From [Zimmermannella] faecalis ATCC 13722 (GTDB lineage Bacteria > Actinomycetota > Actinomycetes > Actinomycetales > Microbacteriaceae), in contig NZ_KB907087.1 of the NCBI RefSeq assembly GCF_000381765.1, positions 1 through 47,644 on the forward strand: 47,644 bases of DNA, given 5' to 3'. Of the stretch, positions 8,635-18,041 are shown piece after piece (positions within the stretch are counted from its first letter, which is position 1; each line of letters begins with the position of its first letter). The notes below the pieces were generated by a model. The model worked only from the letters and a program-made list of their open reading frames with translations. It did not search any database and was not told where the DNA came from. The position numbers were made by a program, and so were the translations under genes.

Positions 8635-8654
8635 CGCCTATATAAGAGGAGCGG

Positions 8655-10406
8655 CTACTCCACGAGCTTCCCCTCGACCGCATCGCTGATGCCCTCGTTT
8701 GCGAGTGCGGCGAACGACTCGGGCGCATCCGGCAGCTGCTCGAACACGACGCCCTCGGTGGGCGACCAGACCATGTTCCCCTTCATCTCGGGGTCTTGCT
8801 GCGGGAAGTCGGCGCGGTTGTGGCAGCCGCGGGTCTCGCGACGCTCGAGCGCGCATTCAAGCGTGGCGCGCGCCGCGAGCAGCGAGCCGAGCAGGTCGAA
8901 GGCGTGCGCGAGGTCGTCGAAGCCGGCGATGTCGGGGTGCGCGGTGACGTTCTTCGCACGCTCCTCGAGGCGACCAAGCTTTTCGAGCCCCTCGCGGAGC
9001 CCCTCTTCGGTGCGCACGACGCCGGCGTGTTCGGTCATGATGTTGCGCAGCTCGCGCTGCAGGCGTCGCGGCACCTCGAGACCCTCGCCGCCGAGGAATC
9101 CTTCGATCTCGGCGCGCGCCTCGGCCACGACGGCGGGGTCGCGGTGCACATCCACCTTCTGCTTCACGTACTCGGCGGTGACTTCGCCGGTGATGCGTCC
9201 GTACACGAGCAACTCGATGAGCGAGTTGCCGCCGAGGCGGTTCGCGCCGTGCAGGCCCGACGAGGCCTCGCCGATCGCGTAGAGCCCGTCGACGCCGGTG
9301 CCGTGGTCGTCGGGGCGCACCCACACGCCACCCATCGAGTAGTGCGCGGTCGGTGCGATCTCGATCGGCTGCTCGGTGACGTCGAGCATCTGCAGGTCGA
9401 TGAGCGTGCGGTACACGCGCGGCAGCTTCTCGAGAATCGTCTCGCGCGGCAGGTGCGAGAGGTCGAGGTAGACGCCGCCCTTTTCGGTGCCGCGCCCCTC
9501 GGCGATCTCGGTGTAGTTCGCGAGCGCGACGCGGTCGCGGGTCGAGAGTTCCATGCGCTCGGGGTCGTACTTCTCCATGAACCGCTCGCCGAGCGAGTTG
9601 CGCAGCACGCCGCCCTCGCCGCGCGCGGCCTCGGACACGAGGGTGCCAGCAGCGTCGTCGGGCTCGAGGATGCCCGAGGGGTGGAACTGCACGAGCTCGG
9701 CGTCGCGAATCTTGCCGCCGGCGAGGGCGGCGAGGCGGAACGAGTCGCCCGTGTTTTCGTCGCGGCGCGACGACGTGTAGCGCCAGATGCGGGTGTGGCC
9801 GCCGGCGGCGAGCACGACCGCGTCGGCGTTGATGCGCACGGGCTGCCCGGTCACGATGTCGAAGCCGTAGGCGCCGAACACGGCACCGTCGGCGACGAGG
9901 ATGCGCGTGATGTAGATCGTGTCGACGACGGGCACGCCAACCTCGTCGGCGCGACGCATGAGCGTGCGCTGAATCTCGAGGCCGGTGTAGTCGCCGGCGT
10001 AGCAGGTGCGGCGGTACTTGTGCGCGCCGAAGAAGCGCTGCGAGATGCGGCCGTCGGCTTCGCGCGCGAACGGCATGCCCCAGTCGACGAGGTCTTGGAT
10101 GCCCTGGGCTGCATTCTTCGCGACGGTTTCGACGATCTCGGGGTTCGCGAGGTAGTACGACTCGCGCAGGGTGTCGGCGGCGTGCTGCTGCCAGGAGTCC
10201 TCAGGGTCCATCGTGCCGAGCGCGGCGTTGATGCCGCCCGCGGCGAGGGTCGTGTGCGCGTCGTGCTTGCGACGCTTGCCCACCGCGAGTACCTCGATGC
10301 CGCGCTGCGCGAGCTCGATCGACACGCGCAGGCCGGCGCCGCCGGTGCCGATCACGAGGACCGAGGTGGTGAGAAGACGTTCTGGATGCTCCGTAATTGC
10401 TGCCAT
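8655..10406 (-). CDS. SdhA/FrdA-like FAD flavoprotein without partner subunits
   Basis: A 583-residue member of the succinate dehydrogenase / fumarate reductase / L-aspartate oxidase flavoprotein family. The Rossmann motif IGTGGAG is at 19-25. His51 in HTTLAAGGINAALG sits where SdhA/FrdA bind FAD covalently. The substrate-site motifs QFHPSG, SEAARGEGG and APTAHYSMGG are present, as is the late FAD motif GLHGANRLGGNSL. The C-terminal helical domain is present (RRLQRELRNIM, ALERRETRGCHNRADFP). No iron-sulfur or membrane-anchor subunit lies on either side, so it is either a soluble fumarate reductase / dicarboxylate oxidase or uses partners encoded elsewhere. L-aspartate oxidase is possible, but no nadA/nadC is adjacent. 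It is divergent from a LysR gene across 71 bp, which suggests LysR control. A partial DtxR-like box overlaps the presumed promoter. Confidence 0.8.
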   Translation of the reverse strand: MAAITEHPERLLTTSVLVIGTGGAGLRVSIELAQRGIEVLAVGKRRKHDAHTTLAAGGINAALGTMDPEDSWQQHAADTLRESYYLANPEIVETVAKNAAQGIQDLVDWGMPFAREADGRISQRFFGAHKYRRTCYAGDYTGLEIQRTLMRRADEVGVPVVDTIYITRILVADGAVFGAYGFDIVTGQPVRINADAVVLAAGGHTRIWRYTSSRRDENTGDSFRLAALAGGKIRDAELVQFHPSGILEPDDAAGTLVSEAARGEGGVLRNSLGERFMEKYDPERMELSTRDRVALANYTEIAEGRGTEKGGVYLDLSHLPRETILEKLPRVYRTLIDLQMLDVTEQPIEIAPTAHYSMGGVWVRPDDHGTGVDGLYAIGEASSGLHGANRLGGNSLIELLVYGRITGEVTAEYVKQKVDVHRDPAVVAEARAEIEGFLGGEGLEVPRRLQRELRNIMTEHAGVVRTEEGLREGLEKLGRLEERAKNVTAHPDIAGFDDLAHAFDLLGSLLAARATLECALERRETRGCHNRADFPQQDPEMKGNMVWSPTEGVVFEQLPDAPESFAALANEGISDAVEGKLVE

Positions 10407-10416
10407 GCTCGCCAGG

Positions 10417-10435
10417 TTAGGTCGGCCTAAACTAT
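10417..10435. promoter_or_regulatory. Partial DtxR/IdeR-like box between flavoprotein and LysR genes
   Basis: TTAGGTCGGCCTAAACTAT agrees with the DtxR consensus TWAGGTWAGSCTWACCTWA at 15 of 19 positions. It overlaps a minus-strand TATAGT (10436-10431) that could be the flavoprotein -10 element. The core TTAGG-N4-CCTAA is also a perfect short dyad that LysR could use. The second half-site is weak. Confidence 0.4.
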
Positions 10436-10477
10436 ACGTCTAATGACTTCCTGCTCTGGCGGCTATGCGGATACGCT

Positions 10478-11422
10478 ATGGCCATGAAGCTTGAGCAGTT
10501 GCGGTCGTTCGAGGCGGTCGCGCGCCTCGGCACGTTCACGGCGGCGGCCGAGGAACTCTACGTTTCGCAGCCGTCGCTCTCGCGCCAGATCGCGGCGCTC
10601 GAGGGCGACGTGCGCGCCGAACTGTTCCAGCGCGGCCGCAACGGCGCCGACCTCACGAACGCGGGCGAGACCCTGCTGCCCTTCGCGAGGCGGATGCTCG
10701 CCGACGCCGACCTCGCCCGTCGCGAAATCGACGAGCTCGCGGGCCTGCGACGCGGGCGCCTGCGCATCGGCGCGCCACCGACGCTCTGCGTGTCGATTCT
10801 CGCCGACGCGCTCGCGCGGTTCAGCCCCGCGCATCCGGGCGTCGAGCTGCTCGTCACCGAGGCCGGCAACGAAGACCTCGTCGTCGCACTGAACGAGGGC
10901 CAGCTCGACCTCGCGCTCGTCGTGACCCGCGATTCGGTGCCGCCGCAGCCGGGAACCGAGCTCGTCGAGCTGCTCACCGAGGAGCTCGTCGTCGTGTCGT
11001 CGTCGGCGCGGCCGCTGCCCGGCTTCGACGACGACCCCGCCGAGCTCACCCTCGCGCAGCTCGCCGAGCTGCCGCAGGTCGTGTTCAACCGCACCTACGA
11101 CCTGCGCATCGCGACCGACGCCTCGTTCGCCGCCGAGGGCTTGCGCCCGCGCATCGCGGTCGAGGGCGCCGAGATGGATGCGGTACTCCGGTTCGTCGAG
11201 CGCGGGATCGGCGTCGCGGTGGTGCCGGCGATGATCGTCGCGAACCGCCCCGAGCTGCGAGCGACCCGGCTCGTCGAGCCGGCCCTCTCGCGCACCGCGA
11301 ACCTTGCGCGCCGCACGAACGTTCGCCCGACGGCCGCGGGCGCCGCGATGCAGGAGGTCGTGTTCGACCTCGTCGCGCGCCTCGCGATTCCGGGCGTGCA
11401 CCCGGCCGCCTCGCTGCCGTAG
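10478..11422 (+). CDS. LysR-family transcriptional regulator
   Basis: A 314-residue LysR-type regulator. The N-terminal winged HTH is textbook: LEQLRSFEAVARLGTFTAAA, then LYVSQPSLSRQIAALEGDVR, then LFQRGRNGADLTNAGE. The remaining ~220 residues are the periplasmic-binding-like effector domain (RRGRLRIGAPPTL, LDLALVVTRDSV, GIGVAVVPAMIV). Two ATGs six bases apart (10478, 10484) are possible; the second gives the usual MKLEQLRSF beginning. It diverges from the SdhA-like flavoprotein across 71 bp, the classic arrangement for a LysR regulator and its target, so its co-inducer may be a dicarboxylate or related metabolite (inference). No own terminator is obvious; the hairpin at 11560 faces the other way. 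Confidence 0.9.
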   Translation: MAMKLEQLRSFEAVARLGTFTAAAEELYVSQPSLSRQIAALEGDVRAELFQRGRNGADLTNAGETLLPFARRMLADADLARREIDELAGLRRGRLRIGAPPTLCVSILADALARFSPAHPGVELLVTEAGNEDLVVALNEGQLDLALVVTRDSVPPQPGTELVELLTEELVVVSSSARPLPGFDDDPAELTLAQLAELPQVVFNRTYDLRIATDASFAAEGLRPRIAVEGAEMDAVLRFVERGIGVAVVPAMIVANRPELRATRLVEPALSRTANLARRTNVRPTAAGAAMQEVVFDLVARLAIPGVHPAASLP

Positions 11423-11559
11423 CGGGCGCCGCGGGCCCCGGGCTCGCGCATCCGCGCCCGTCTCGCCCAGCCCGCCCCGCGCATCCGCGCATGGCTTGGC
11501 AGAAAAGCACGGCCACAACCCCTCACAACGGGGCATTTGCGACAACCCATGCGCCCAGC

Positions 11560-11607
11560 AAAAAAAAGACCGCGGGCCCCAGACTCCGTGCAGTCTGAGG
11601 CCCGCGG
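11560..11607 (-). terminator. Rho-independent terminator of the PrpD / phosphosulfolactate-synthase-like operon
   Basis: On the minus strand a 16-bp stem (CCGCGGGCCTCAGACT with its near-perfect complement, one mismatch) closes a 6-base loop. Eight T residues follow after TC. It lies just past the stop codon at 11634. Confidence 0.9.
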
Positions 11608-11633
11608 GGCTTATTTCCTGAGCGTCGCGGCCC

Positions 11634-12467
11634 CTACGCGGGGTTGATCACGCGGCCCCAGGTCGACTTATTGCCCCAGATGTTCTGGCGCAGGCCCTCG
11701 AGCTGCAGAATCTGCGAGTGGTCGACGAAGAGGTTGACCTCGTTGCCGTAGTTCTTGATGTACCACTCGAAGACGGGGCCGTCGGCGGCTTCGAACATCA
11801 CGTTCTCGAGGCCGAGTCCGTTGATGATCGACGCGGCGGCGCCGGTGTTCCACTCGGTGACGTTCTCGGTGATGCCCTCCGACTCGATCATGATGATCGA
11901 CGCGCCGGCCTCGAGCGCGGCCTTGCCACGGTCGATGAGGTCGCCGACGTCCTTCTTCGTTTCGGCCGCGAGCTCGGCCTCGCCCGAGTCGCCGCCCGAG
12001 CCGATCTGAATGCCGAGCTCGGGCTTCGCCTTGAGTCCGGCCTTCGTCACCTTCTCGACGAGGCGCTGCAGGCCCGATGTGGGCAGCATGATGAAGCCGG
12101 TCGAGATTTCGATGACGTCGAAGCCGACCTCCTTCGCCTCCTTGAGGTAGTGGTCGACCGCGTCGTCGCCGTAGCGCAGCACGGTCTCGATCCAGCCACC
12201 CGACGAGACGTAGGCATTGTTCTCGTGCGCGATGTCCGAGAACGCGCGCACCTGCTCGGGCGGCACGAGGGCGAACGAGCCGCCAGCCCACTTGATGCCG
12301 TCGACCCAGTTGTGGGCGACGTCGAACACGTCTTGCAGGTGGCGGGTGCCGAAGCTCGCGTAGTAGGGCGCGCGAATTTCGGTGAGGCCGAAGCTGCGGG
12401 GCTTCTCGGGGCGCTTCGCGCGCGGCACGAAGTTGAAGGCGACGTCGAATGGAATCTCGTTAGGCAT
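11634..12467 (-). CDS. Phosphosulfolactate synthase (ComA) family protein
   Basis: A 277-residue TIM-barrel protein of the ComA family, which in methanogens joins sulfite to phosphoenolpyruvate for coenzyme M synthesis. Conserved blocks are TEIRAPYY, VDGIKWAGGSFALVP, the AYVSSGGWIETVL strand, GFDVIEISTGFIMLP, LKAKPELGIQIGSGGD, MIESEGITENV, NVMFEAADGPVFEWYIKNYG and NLFVDHSQILQLEGLR. These cover the PEP- and metal-binding loops. The start at 12467 is supported by AAGGAG upstream. Bacteria of this kind are not known to make coenzyme M, so the product may be a sulfolactate-type metabolite or an unrelated PEP-derived compound. It lies 62 bp downstream of the PrpD-like gene on the same strand, ends at a strong terminator, and should share that gene's iron-box promoter. 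Family is near certain; the substrate in this organism is unknown. Confidence 0.85.
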   Translation of the reverse strand: MPNEIPFDVAFNFVPRAKRPEKPRSFGLTEIRAPYYASFGTRHLQDVFDVAHNWVDGIKWAGGSFALVPPEQVRAFSDIAHENNAYVSSGGWIETVLRYGDDAVDHYLKEAKEVGFDVIEISTGFIMLPTSGLQRLVEKVTKAGLKAKPELGIQIGSGGDSGEAELAAETKKDVGDLIDRGKAALEAGASIIMIESEGITENVTEWNTGAAASIINGLGLENVMFEAADGPVFEWYIKNYGNEVNLFVDHSQILQLEGLRQNIWGNKSTWGRVINPA

Positions 12468-12529
12468 GAGGCTGCTCCTTATTACTAGTTCTGGTGAAGT
12501 CGGGCCCCGGGGAGGGGCGGATGCGCGAC

Positions 12530-13906
12530 CTACGCGCGTTCGCGGCGCACGTTCGCGAGCAGGGCGGTGAGTTCGCTCACCTGCAGCTCGTCGAGTTTGT
12601 GCACGACGTCGGCGATTTCGTCGCGCAGTTCCTGCGACGCGAAGGGAGAGGTGAGGGCGTCGAACTTGGTGCGCGCCTTCTCCCACGTGAGCGGGTTCGT
12701 GTGGAATCCCTCGTAGGAGTCCTTCTCGCTGCGCAGCTCGGTACCGTCGGCGAGCGTCACCGTGAGATCGGCGGGCATCGCGTCGGGGAATCGGGCCGAG
12801 AATTCGTCGTCGGGCTCGATCGTCACCTTGCGCATGAGCTCCTGCACATCGTCGGCGACGATGCGCTCGGGCGCGTACTGGGCGGGGTTGAGTTCGCCGT
12901 CGAGCAGCACGACCGCGACCATCCACGGCAGCGAGTGGTCGGCCTCTTCCTTCGTGCGGATCGAGCGCTTGTCGCCCTCTTCGCCGCCGCCGATGATCGA
13001 GTAGGCGACGTCGAAGGTGCGCAGGTGCACGCGGTCGATCTTCGCGGGGTCGAAGCCGGGCTGCTTGCGGATGTCCTGGGCCGCGTCGAGTGCCGACTGC
13101 GAGTGGATCTCGGCGTTGTGCTTCTTGATGATGCCCTTGCGCACGACCTCGAGGTTTTCCTTCGACCAGTCGAGCTCGAAGTCGCCGGCGATCGAGTCGC
13201 GGAAGCCCTTGTTGCCCTCGAAGACCTCTTCGGGGCCGGTGATGCCCTTCGAGGCGAGGAGGGCGGCGAACGTGCCCTCCTTCGAGACCTGCGGGTACGC
13301 GAGGCCCTTCCAGTGGCTGAGGTTGCCGGTGCGGGTGACGCGCAGGGCGTTGTTCGCGGTGCCCGAGATGGCGATGGCGTTCGCGATCTGGTCGACCGGC
13401 AGGCGGAGTGCCTTCGCTGCGGTTGCGGCCGCGGCGTACGAGCCCTGCACGGTGTGGTCGAAGCCCTTCGCGCGCACCGGGGCGACGTCGGAGAGGCGGG
13501 CGTGCACCTGGTAGGCGATCGCGAAGGCGGTGATGAGTTCCTTGCCGCTTGCATCGACCGACTCGGTGGCGGCGAGGGTCGCGCCGAAGTTGTCGCTCGG
13601 GTGGTTCGTCTCGCCCTTGGCGAGGTACGAGTCCATGAAGTCGAGGTAGCGGCTGAGGCCGCTGTTGTAGAACGCGGCGCGTTCGGGGGAGGTCTTGCCG
13701 CCGCCGATGAGAGTGGCGGTGGGCGTGCCGCCGAGTTCGTCGATGAGGTCGCGGATCGCGACCATCGTGTCGGCGTCGAGCGCGCCGATGGCGACGCCGA
13801 GGGTGTCGAGAATGCGGATCTTCAGCTGCTCGACCGCTTCTGGGCTGATGTCGTCGAACGATGCGCGGTCGACGAATTCTGCGAGACGCTGCACTTCTGT
13901 CGTCAT
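12530..13906 (-). CDS. MmgE/PrpD family dehydratase (2-methylcitrate dehydratase-like)
   Basis: A 458-residue MmgE/PrpD protein. PrpD dehydrates 2-methylcitrate without an iron-sulfur cluster. The family core is clear: ILDTLGVAIGALD, NSGLSRYLDFMDSYLAKGET followed by NHPSDNFGATLAA, ELITAFAIAYQVHARL, GFDHTVQGSYAAAATAAKAL, AISGTANNALRVTRTGNLSH and a C-terminal domain (RVHLRTFDVAYSII). I start at ATG 13906 because AGGAAGGGG precedes it. The frame stays open to 13975, but that extension would place the iron box inside the coding sequence. A perfect DtxR/IdeR box lies 41 bp upstream, so expression should rise when iron is scarce. No prpB or prpC is nearby. It could serve as an iron-independent dehydratase when aconitase-type enzymes lack iron, or act in a pathway with the adjacent ComA-like enzyme; both are inference. 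Confidence 0.85.
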   Translation of the reverse strand: MTTEVQRLAEFVDRASFDDISPEAVEQLKIRILDTLGVAIGALDADTMVAIRDLIDELGGTPTATLIGGGKTSPERAAFYNSGLSRYLDFMDSYLAKGETNHPSDNFGATLAATESVDASGKELITAFAIAYQVHARLSDVAPVRAKGFDHTVQGSYAAAATAAKALRLPVDQIANAIAISGTANNALRVTRTGNLSHWKGLAYPQVSKEGTFAALLASKGITGPEEVFEGNKGFRDSIAGDFELDWSKENLEVVRKGIIKKHNAEIHSQSALDAAQDIRKQPGFDPAKIDRVHLRTFDVAYSIIGGGEEGDKRSIRTKEEADHSLPWMVAVVLLDGELNPAQYAPERIVADDVQELMRKVTIEPDDEFSARFPDAMPADLTVTLADGTELRSEKDSYEGFHTNPLTWEKARTKFDALTSPFASQELRDEIADVVHKLDELQVSELTALLANVRRERA

Positions 13907-13947
13907 GGTGCCCCTTCCTGTTGCGGAGAATTGGTTAGGAGACTTCT

Positions 13948-13966
13948 TTAGGTAAGCCTTACCTAA
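13948..13966. promoter_or_regulatory. Perfect DtxR/IdeR iron box
   Basis: TTAGGTAAGCCTTACCTAA fits TWAGGTWAGSCTWACCTWA at all 19 positions and is an almost perfect palindrome. It sits between the minus-strand -35-like TTGACT (13999-13994) and the PrpD-like start at 13906, the position from which an iron-loaded repressor would block transcription. Confidence 0.9.
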
Positions 13967-13987
13967 AAACACCATGCGCCCTATTTA

Positions 13988-14001
13988 TCTTGAAGTCAAG
14001 A
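13988..14001. promoter_or_regulatory. TCTTGA-AG-TCAAGA dyad at the -35 region of the PrpD-like operon
   Basis: Perfect 6-bp arms around a 2-bp centre, overlapping the minus-strand TTGACT. It may be a binding site for a second regulator (the adjacent MerR protein is a candidate) or simply part of the promoter. Confidence 0.35.
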
Positions 14002-14065
14002 GACTTTTGCTGAGGGCTGACTGAACGGGGCGCGGAGCGGGCGGTTGAAGTGCTGATCCGGGTAC

Positions 14066-14102
14066 AAAAAACACGCGCCGACGTGAGGTGCGTCGGCGCG
14101 TG
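14066..14102 (-). terminator. Rho-independent terminator of the MerR gene
   Basis: Minus strand: CACGCGCCGACG pairs perfectly with CGTCGGCGCGTG around a 7-base loop and is followed by TTTTTTG. It isolates the MerR transcript from the iron-regulated operon downstream. Confidence 0.9.
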
Positions 14103-14201
14103 GAGAGGCGGGCGGATGCGCGGTATCGGCGGGCGGATACGCGCGAGCAGCGGGCGGGCACGCGACCGGATACGCGCGGCCGGCCGCCCGGCGCATCCCG
14201 C

Positions 14202-14822
14202 CTACATGAGCGCCTGGTGGTGGTGCTGCGCGAGCAGCGTGAGCGCGCGCATGAGCGGGTCGCGCAGCGCGAGGCCGACGACGACGCTGCGGATCGTGTC
14301 GTCGAGCGCATCGAGCTCGACGATCGTGGCCATTGCCGAGAGGTCGATGCGGGCGACCTCGTCGGCGGCCTTCGCGTACTCGGGGATCGCGGCGAGGATC
14401 TCGCCGACGCCTTCGAGCTCGAGTGCCTCGATGGCCCGCACCGCGGAGGCGTACGACTTGCCGTCGCGCTCGATCTCCCACTTTCGTTCCTTGACGGCCG
14501 CCTCGAGCGTGGCGACGGCGGTCGGGGAGTACTCGGGCTCGGTCGTGACCTCGCCGATCACGAGGTCTTGCGCGTATCCCATCGCGTCGCGCAGGGTCGG
14601 GAACTCGTCGGTCTCCGAGAGCACCTCGCGCACCTGCTCGAGTGAGAGCCGCGCGACCTGAGTGAGCGCGCGGATGAGCCGAAGTCGCGTGACGTGCGAC
14701 TCGCTGTACGCCGCCTGGTTGACGTTCGTGCGTTCGCCCGACGGCACGAGCCCCTCGCGAATGTAGAACTTGATCGTCGCAACGCTGAGCCCCGAGCGCT
14801 GCGCGAGCTCGGCCATCTTCAT
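14202..14822 (-). CDS. MerR-family transcriptional regulator
   Basis: A 206-residue MerR-type regulator. The N-terminal winged HTH is clear ([20 protein letters not shown], then [13 protein letters not shown], then [20 protein letters not shown]), followed by the dimerisation helix. The C-terminal ~120 residues are helical ([27 protein letters not shown]) and lack the metal-binding cysteines of MerR/CueR, so the signal is probably an organic ligand or unknown. The start is preceded by GGCGAGG. It lies upstream of the PrpD-like operon on the same strand but is separated from it by a strong terminator. The HTH sequence resembles MerR proteins with TetR-like C-terminal halves that are common in actinobacteria. 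Its target is unknown. Confidence 0.85.
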   Translation of the reverse strand: MKMAELAQRSGLSVATIKFYIREGLVPSGERTNVNQAAYSESHVTRLRLIRALTQVARLSLEQVREVLSETDEFPTLRDAMGYAQDLVIGEVTTEPEYSPTAVATLEAAVKERKWEIERDGKSYASAVRAIEALELEGVGEILAAIPEYAKAADEVARIDLSAMATIVELDALDDTIRSVVVGLALRDPLMRALTLLAQHHHQALM

Positions 14823-15196
14823 CGCGAACCTCGCCGGAGTGCCGAGGGGGCGGTGAAAGCGGGCATGACAATTCCGATCAGTTAGGGGGGAGGGGGTGGT
14901 GCTCGAACGGGGAGCGTGCTACCGGCCACGCTACAGGCCCGGCCGGTGAGCTCCTTGCACGTGGCCGCGCATTTCCTCAGCCGCGCGTATCCCCCTTCGG
15001 CTCCGGCAAGAGTCGCGACCCGCCCATCCGCGCTCACTTCACACCGAGTCCGCGCACCGCGAACGGGCAGGAGCCGCCAAACCTCGCCCGAGTAAGCTTT
15101 GCGCAACTGCGCACCGCGGGCGACGTTGCCGCCCCGGGCATCCGTTTGCCGACTTTCGGCACCGCCACACGAAAGGCAGCGAGGTCGCTCGCCCGC
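14823..15196. other. 374-bp intergenic region between MerR and ftsH
   Basis: Divergent promoter region for the MerR gene and ftsH. I see no supportable gene; ORFs here are antisense extensions from ftsH. In many actinobacteria tilS and hpt lie directly upstream of ftsH, and neither is recognisable here. No clear -10/-35 pair stands out. Confidence 0.5.
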
Positions 15197-17329
<2,133 letters not shown>

Positions 17330-17331
17330 CC

Positions 17332-17985
17332 ATGGCGGTCGACGAAGCGCGCGCCCGCGAGGCCGTGCGGGAGCTGCTTGCCGCCTGCGGGCTCGACCCC
17401 GATTCGCCGCAGTTCGCGCGCACGCCCGCGCGCGTTGCCGCGGCTGCGGGGGAGCTGTTCTCCGGGGTTGGCGCTGACGCCGTGACGCCGCTGGTTGAGG
17501 GGCGGATCTCGTTGGAGGAGCCCTCGGAGGCCTCGGAGTCTGCTGCTGTGGAGGCGGGCTCAGGCGCTGGTGACGACGCGGTTGCTGATGCGTCGCAGGC
17601 CGTGCTGCTGCGGAACATCCGTTTTCGCTCGATGTGCGAGCATCACCTGCTGCCGTTCGACGGCTGGGTGCAGCTCGCGTATCTGCCGGGCGACTCGATC
17701 ATCGGGTTCGGGCGGCTCTACGACCTCGTTGAGACGCTGTCGAGCCGGCCGACGCTGCAGGAGAAGCTTGGCGATGACCTCGTCGACGCGGTGATGACGG
17801 GGCTCGACGCCCGCGGCGCCATCGCCGTGCTTGAGGCGCGGCAGGGATGCGTTGCTGACCGGGGTCCGCGGCAGGCGGATTCCGAGACGGTCACCTTCGC
17901 CACCCGCGGTGCGTTCAACAACCCCGACGCGCGGGCCGAGGTGCTGCGCCTCATCGCGCTCGGCGCCACCGACCGCGGCGAGTAG
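17332..17985 (+). CDS. folE: GTP cyclohydrolase I (FolE), with altered active-site residue
   Basis: A 217-residue enzyme for the first step of folate synthesis, GTP to dihydroneopterin triphosphate. Zinc ligands are visible: Cys102 and His105 in MCEHHLLPF, and Cys173. The substrate region VTFATRGAF is also present. Two oddities stand out. Residues 61-90 are an Ala/Glu/Ser-rich insertion not usual in the family. The residue two before the second zinc Cys, normally His (His179 in E. coli, H-x-C), is Gln171 here (RQGC). The loop GFGRLYDLVE replaces the usual GLSKLARLV. Placement directly after ftsH and before folP, folBK is canonical, so it is probably functional, but activity should not be assumed. 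Confidence 0.9.
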   Translation: MAVDEARAREAVRELLAACGLDPDSPQFARTPARVAAAAGELFSGVGADAVTPLVEGRISLEEPSEASESAAVEAGSGAGDDAVADASQAVLLRNIRFRSMCEHHLLPFDGWVQLAYLPGDSIIGFGRLYDLVETLSSRPTLQEKLGDDLVDAVMTGLDARGAIAVLEARQGCVADRGPRQADSETVTFATRGAFNNPDARAEVLRLIALGATDRGE

Positions 17986-18041
17986 GGGCCCACACCCACG
18001 CAACCGGTGCCGCGCGCATCCAAGTGCGAGACAATGAGCAC

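Larger units (their letters stand above)
8217..8654. other. 438-bp intergenic region with terminator and dispersed repeat
   Basis: No convincing gene. It must hold the promoter of the DUF222/HNH gene and the 3' end of the flavoprotein transcript. It contains one copy of a GC-rich ~55-bp repeat (8474-8528) also found at 24495 and 24570, and a strong rho-independent terminator for the minus strand (8575-8634). ORFs crossing this interval are composition artefacts. Confidence 0.6.

Noticed and set aside
8796-10430. Plus-strand ORF of 544 residues
   Set aside because: Fully antisense to the flavoprotein, which has a complete set of family motifs.
12494-13951. Plus-strand ORF of 485 residues
   Set aside because: Antisense to the PrpD-like gene and would run through its iron box; no recognisable domain.
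13907-13975. Upstream start for the PrpD-like protein at 13975
   Set aside because: The added 23 residues would be encoded across a perfect DtxR/IdeR box, and a good ribosome site precedes the ATG at 13906.
17521-17610. Frameshift or pseudogene explanation for the odd FolE insertion
   Set aside because: The frame is intact on both sides and conserved blocks resume in register, so it is an in-frame insertion.
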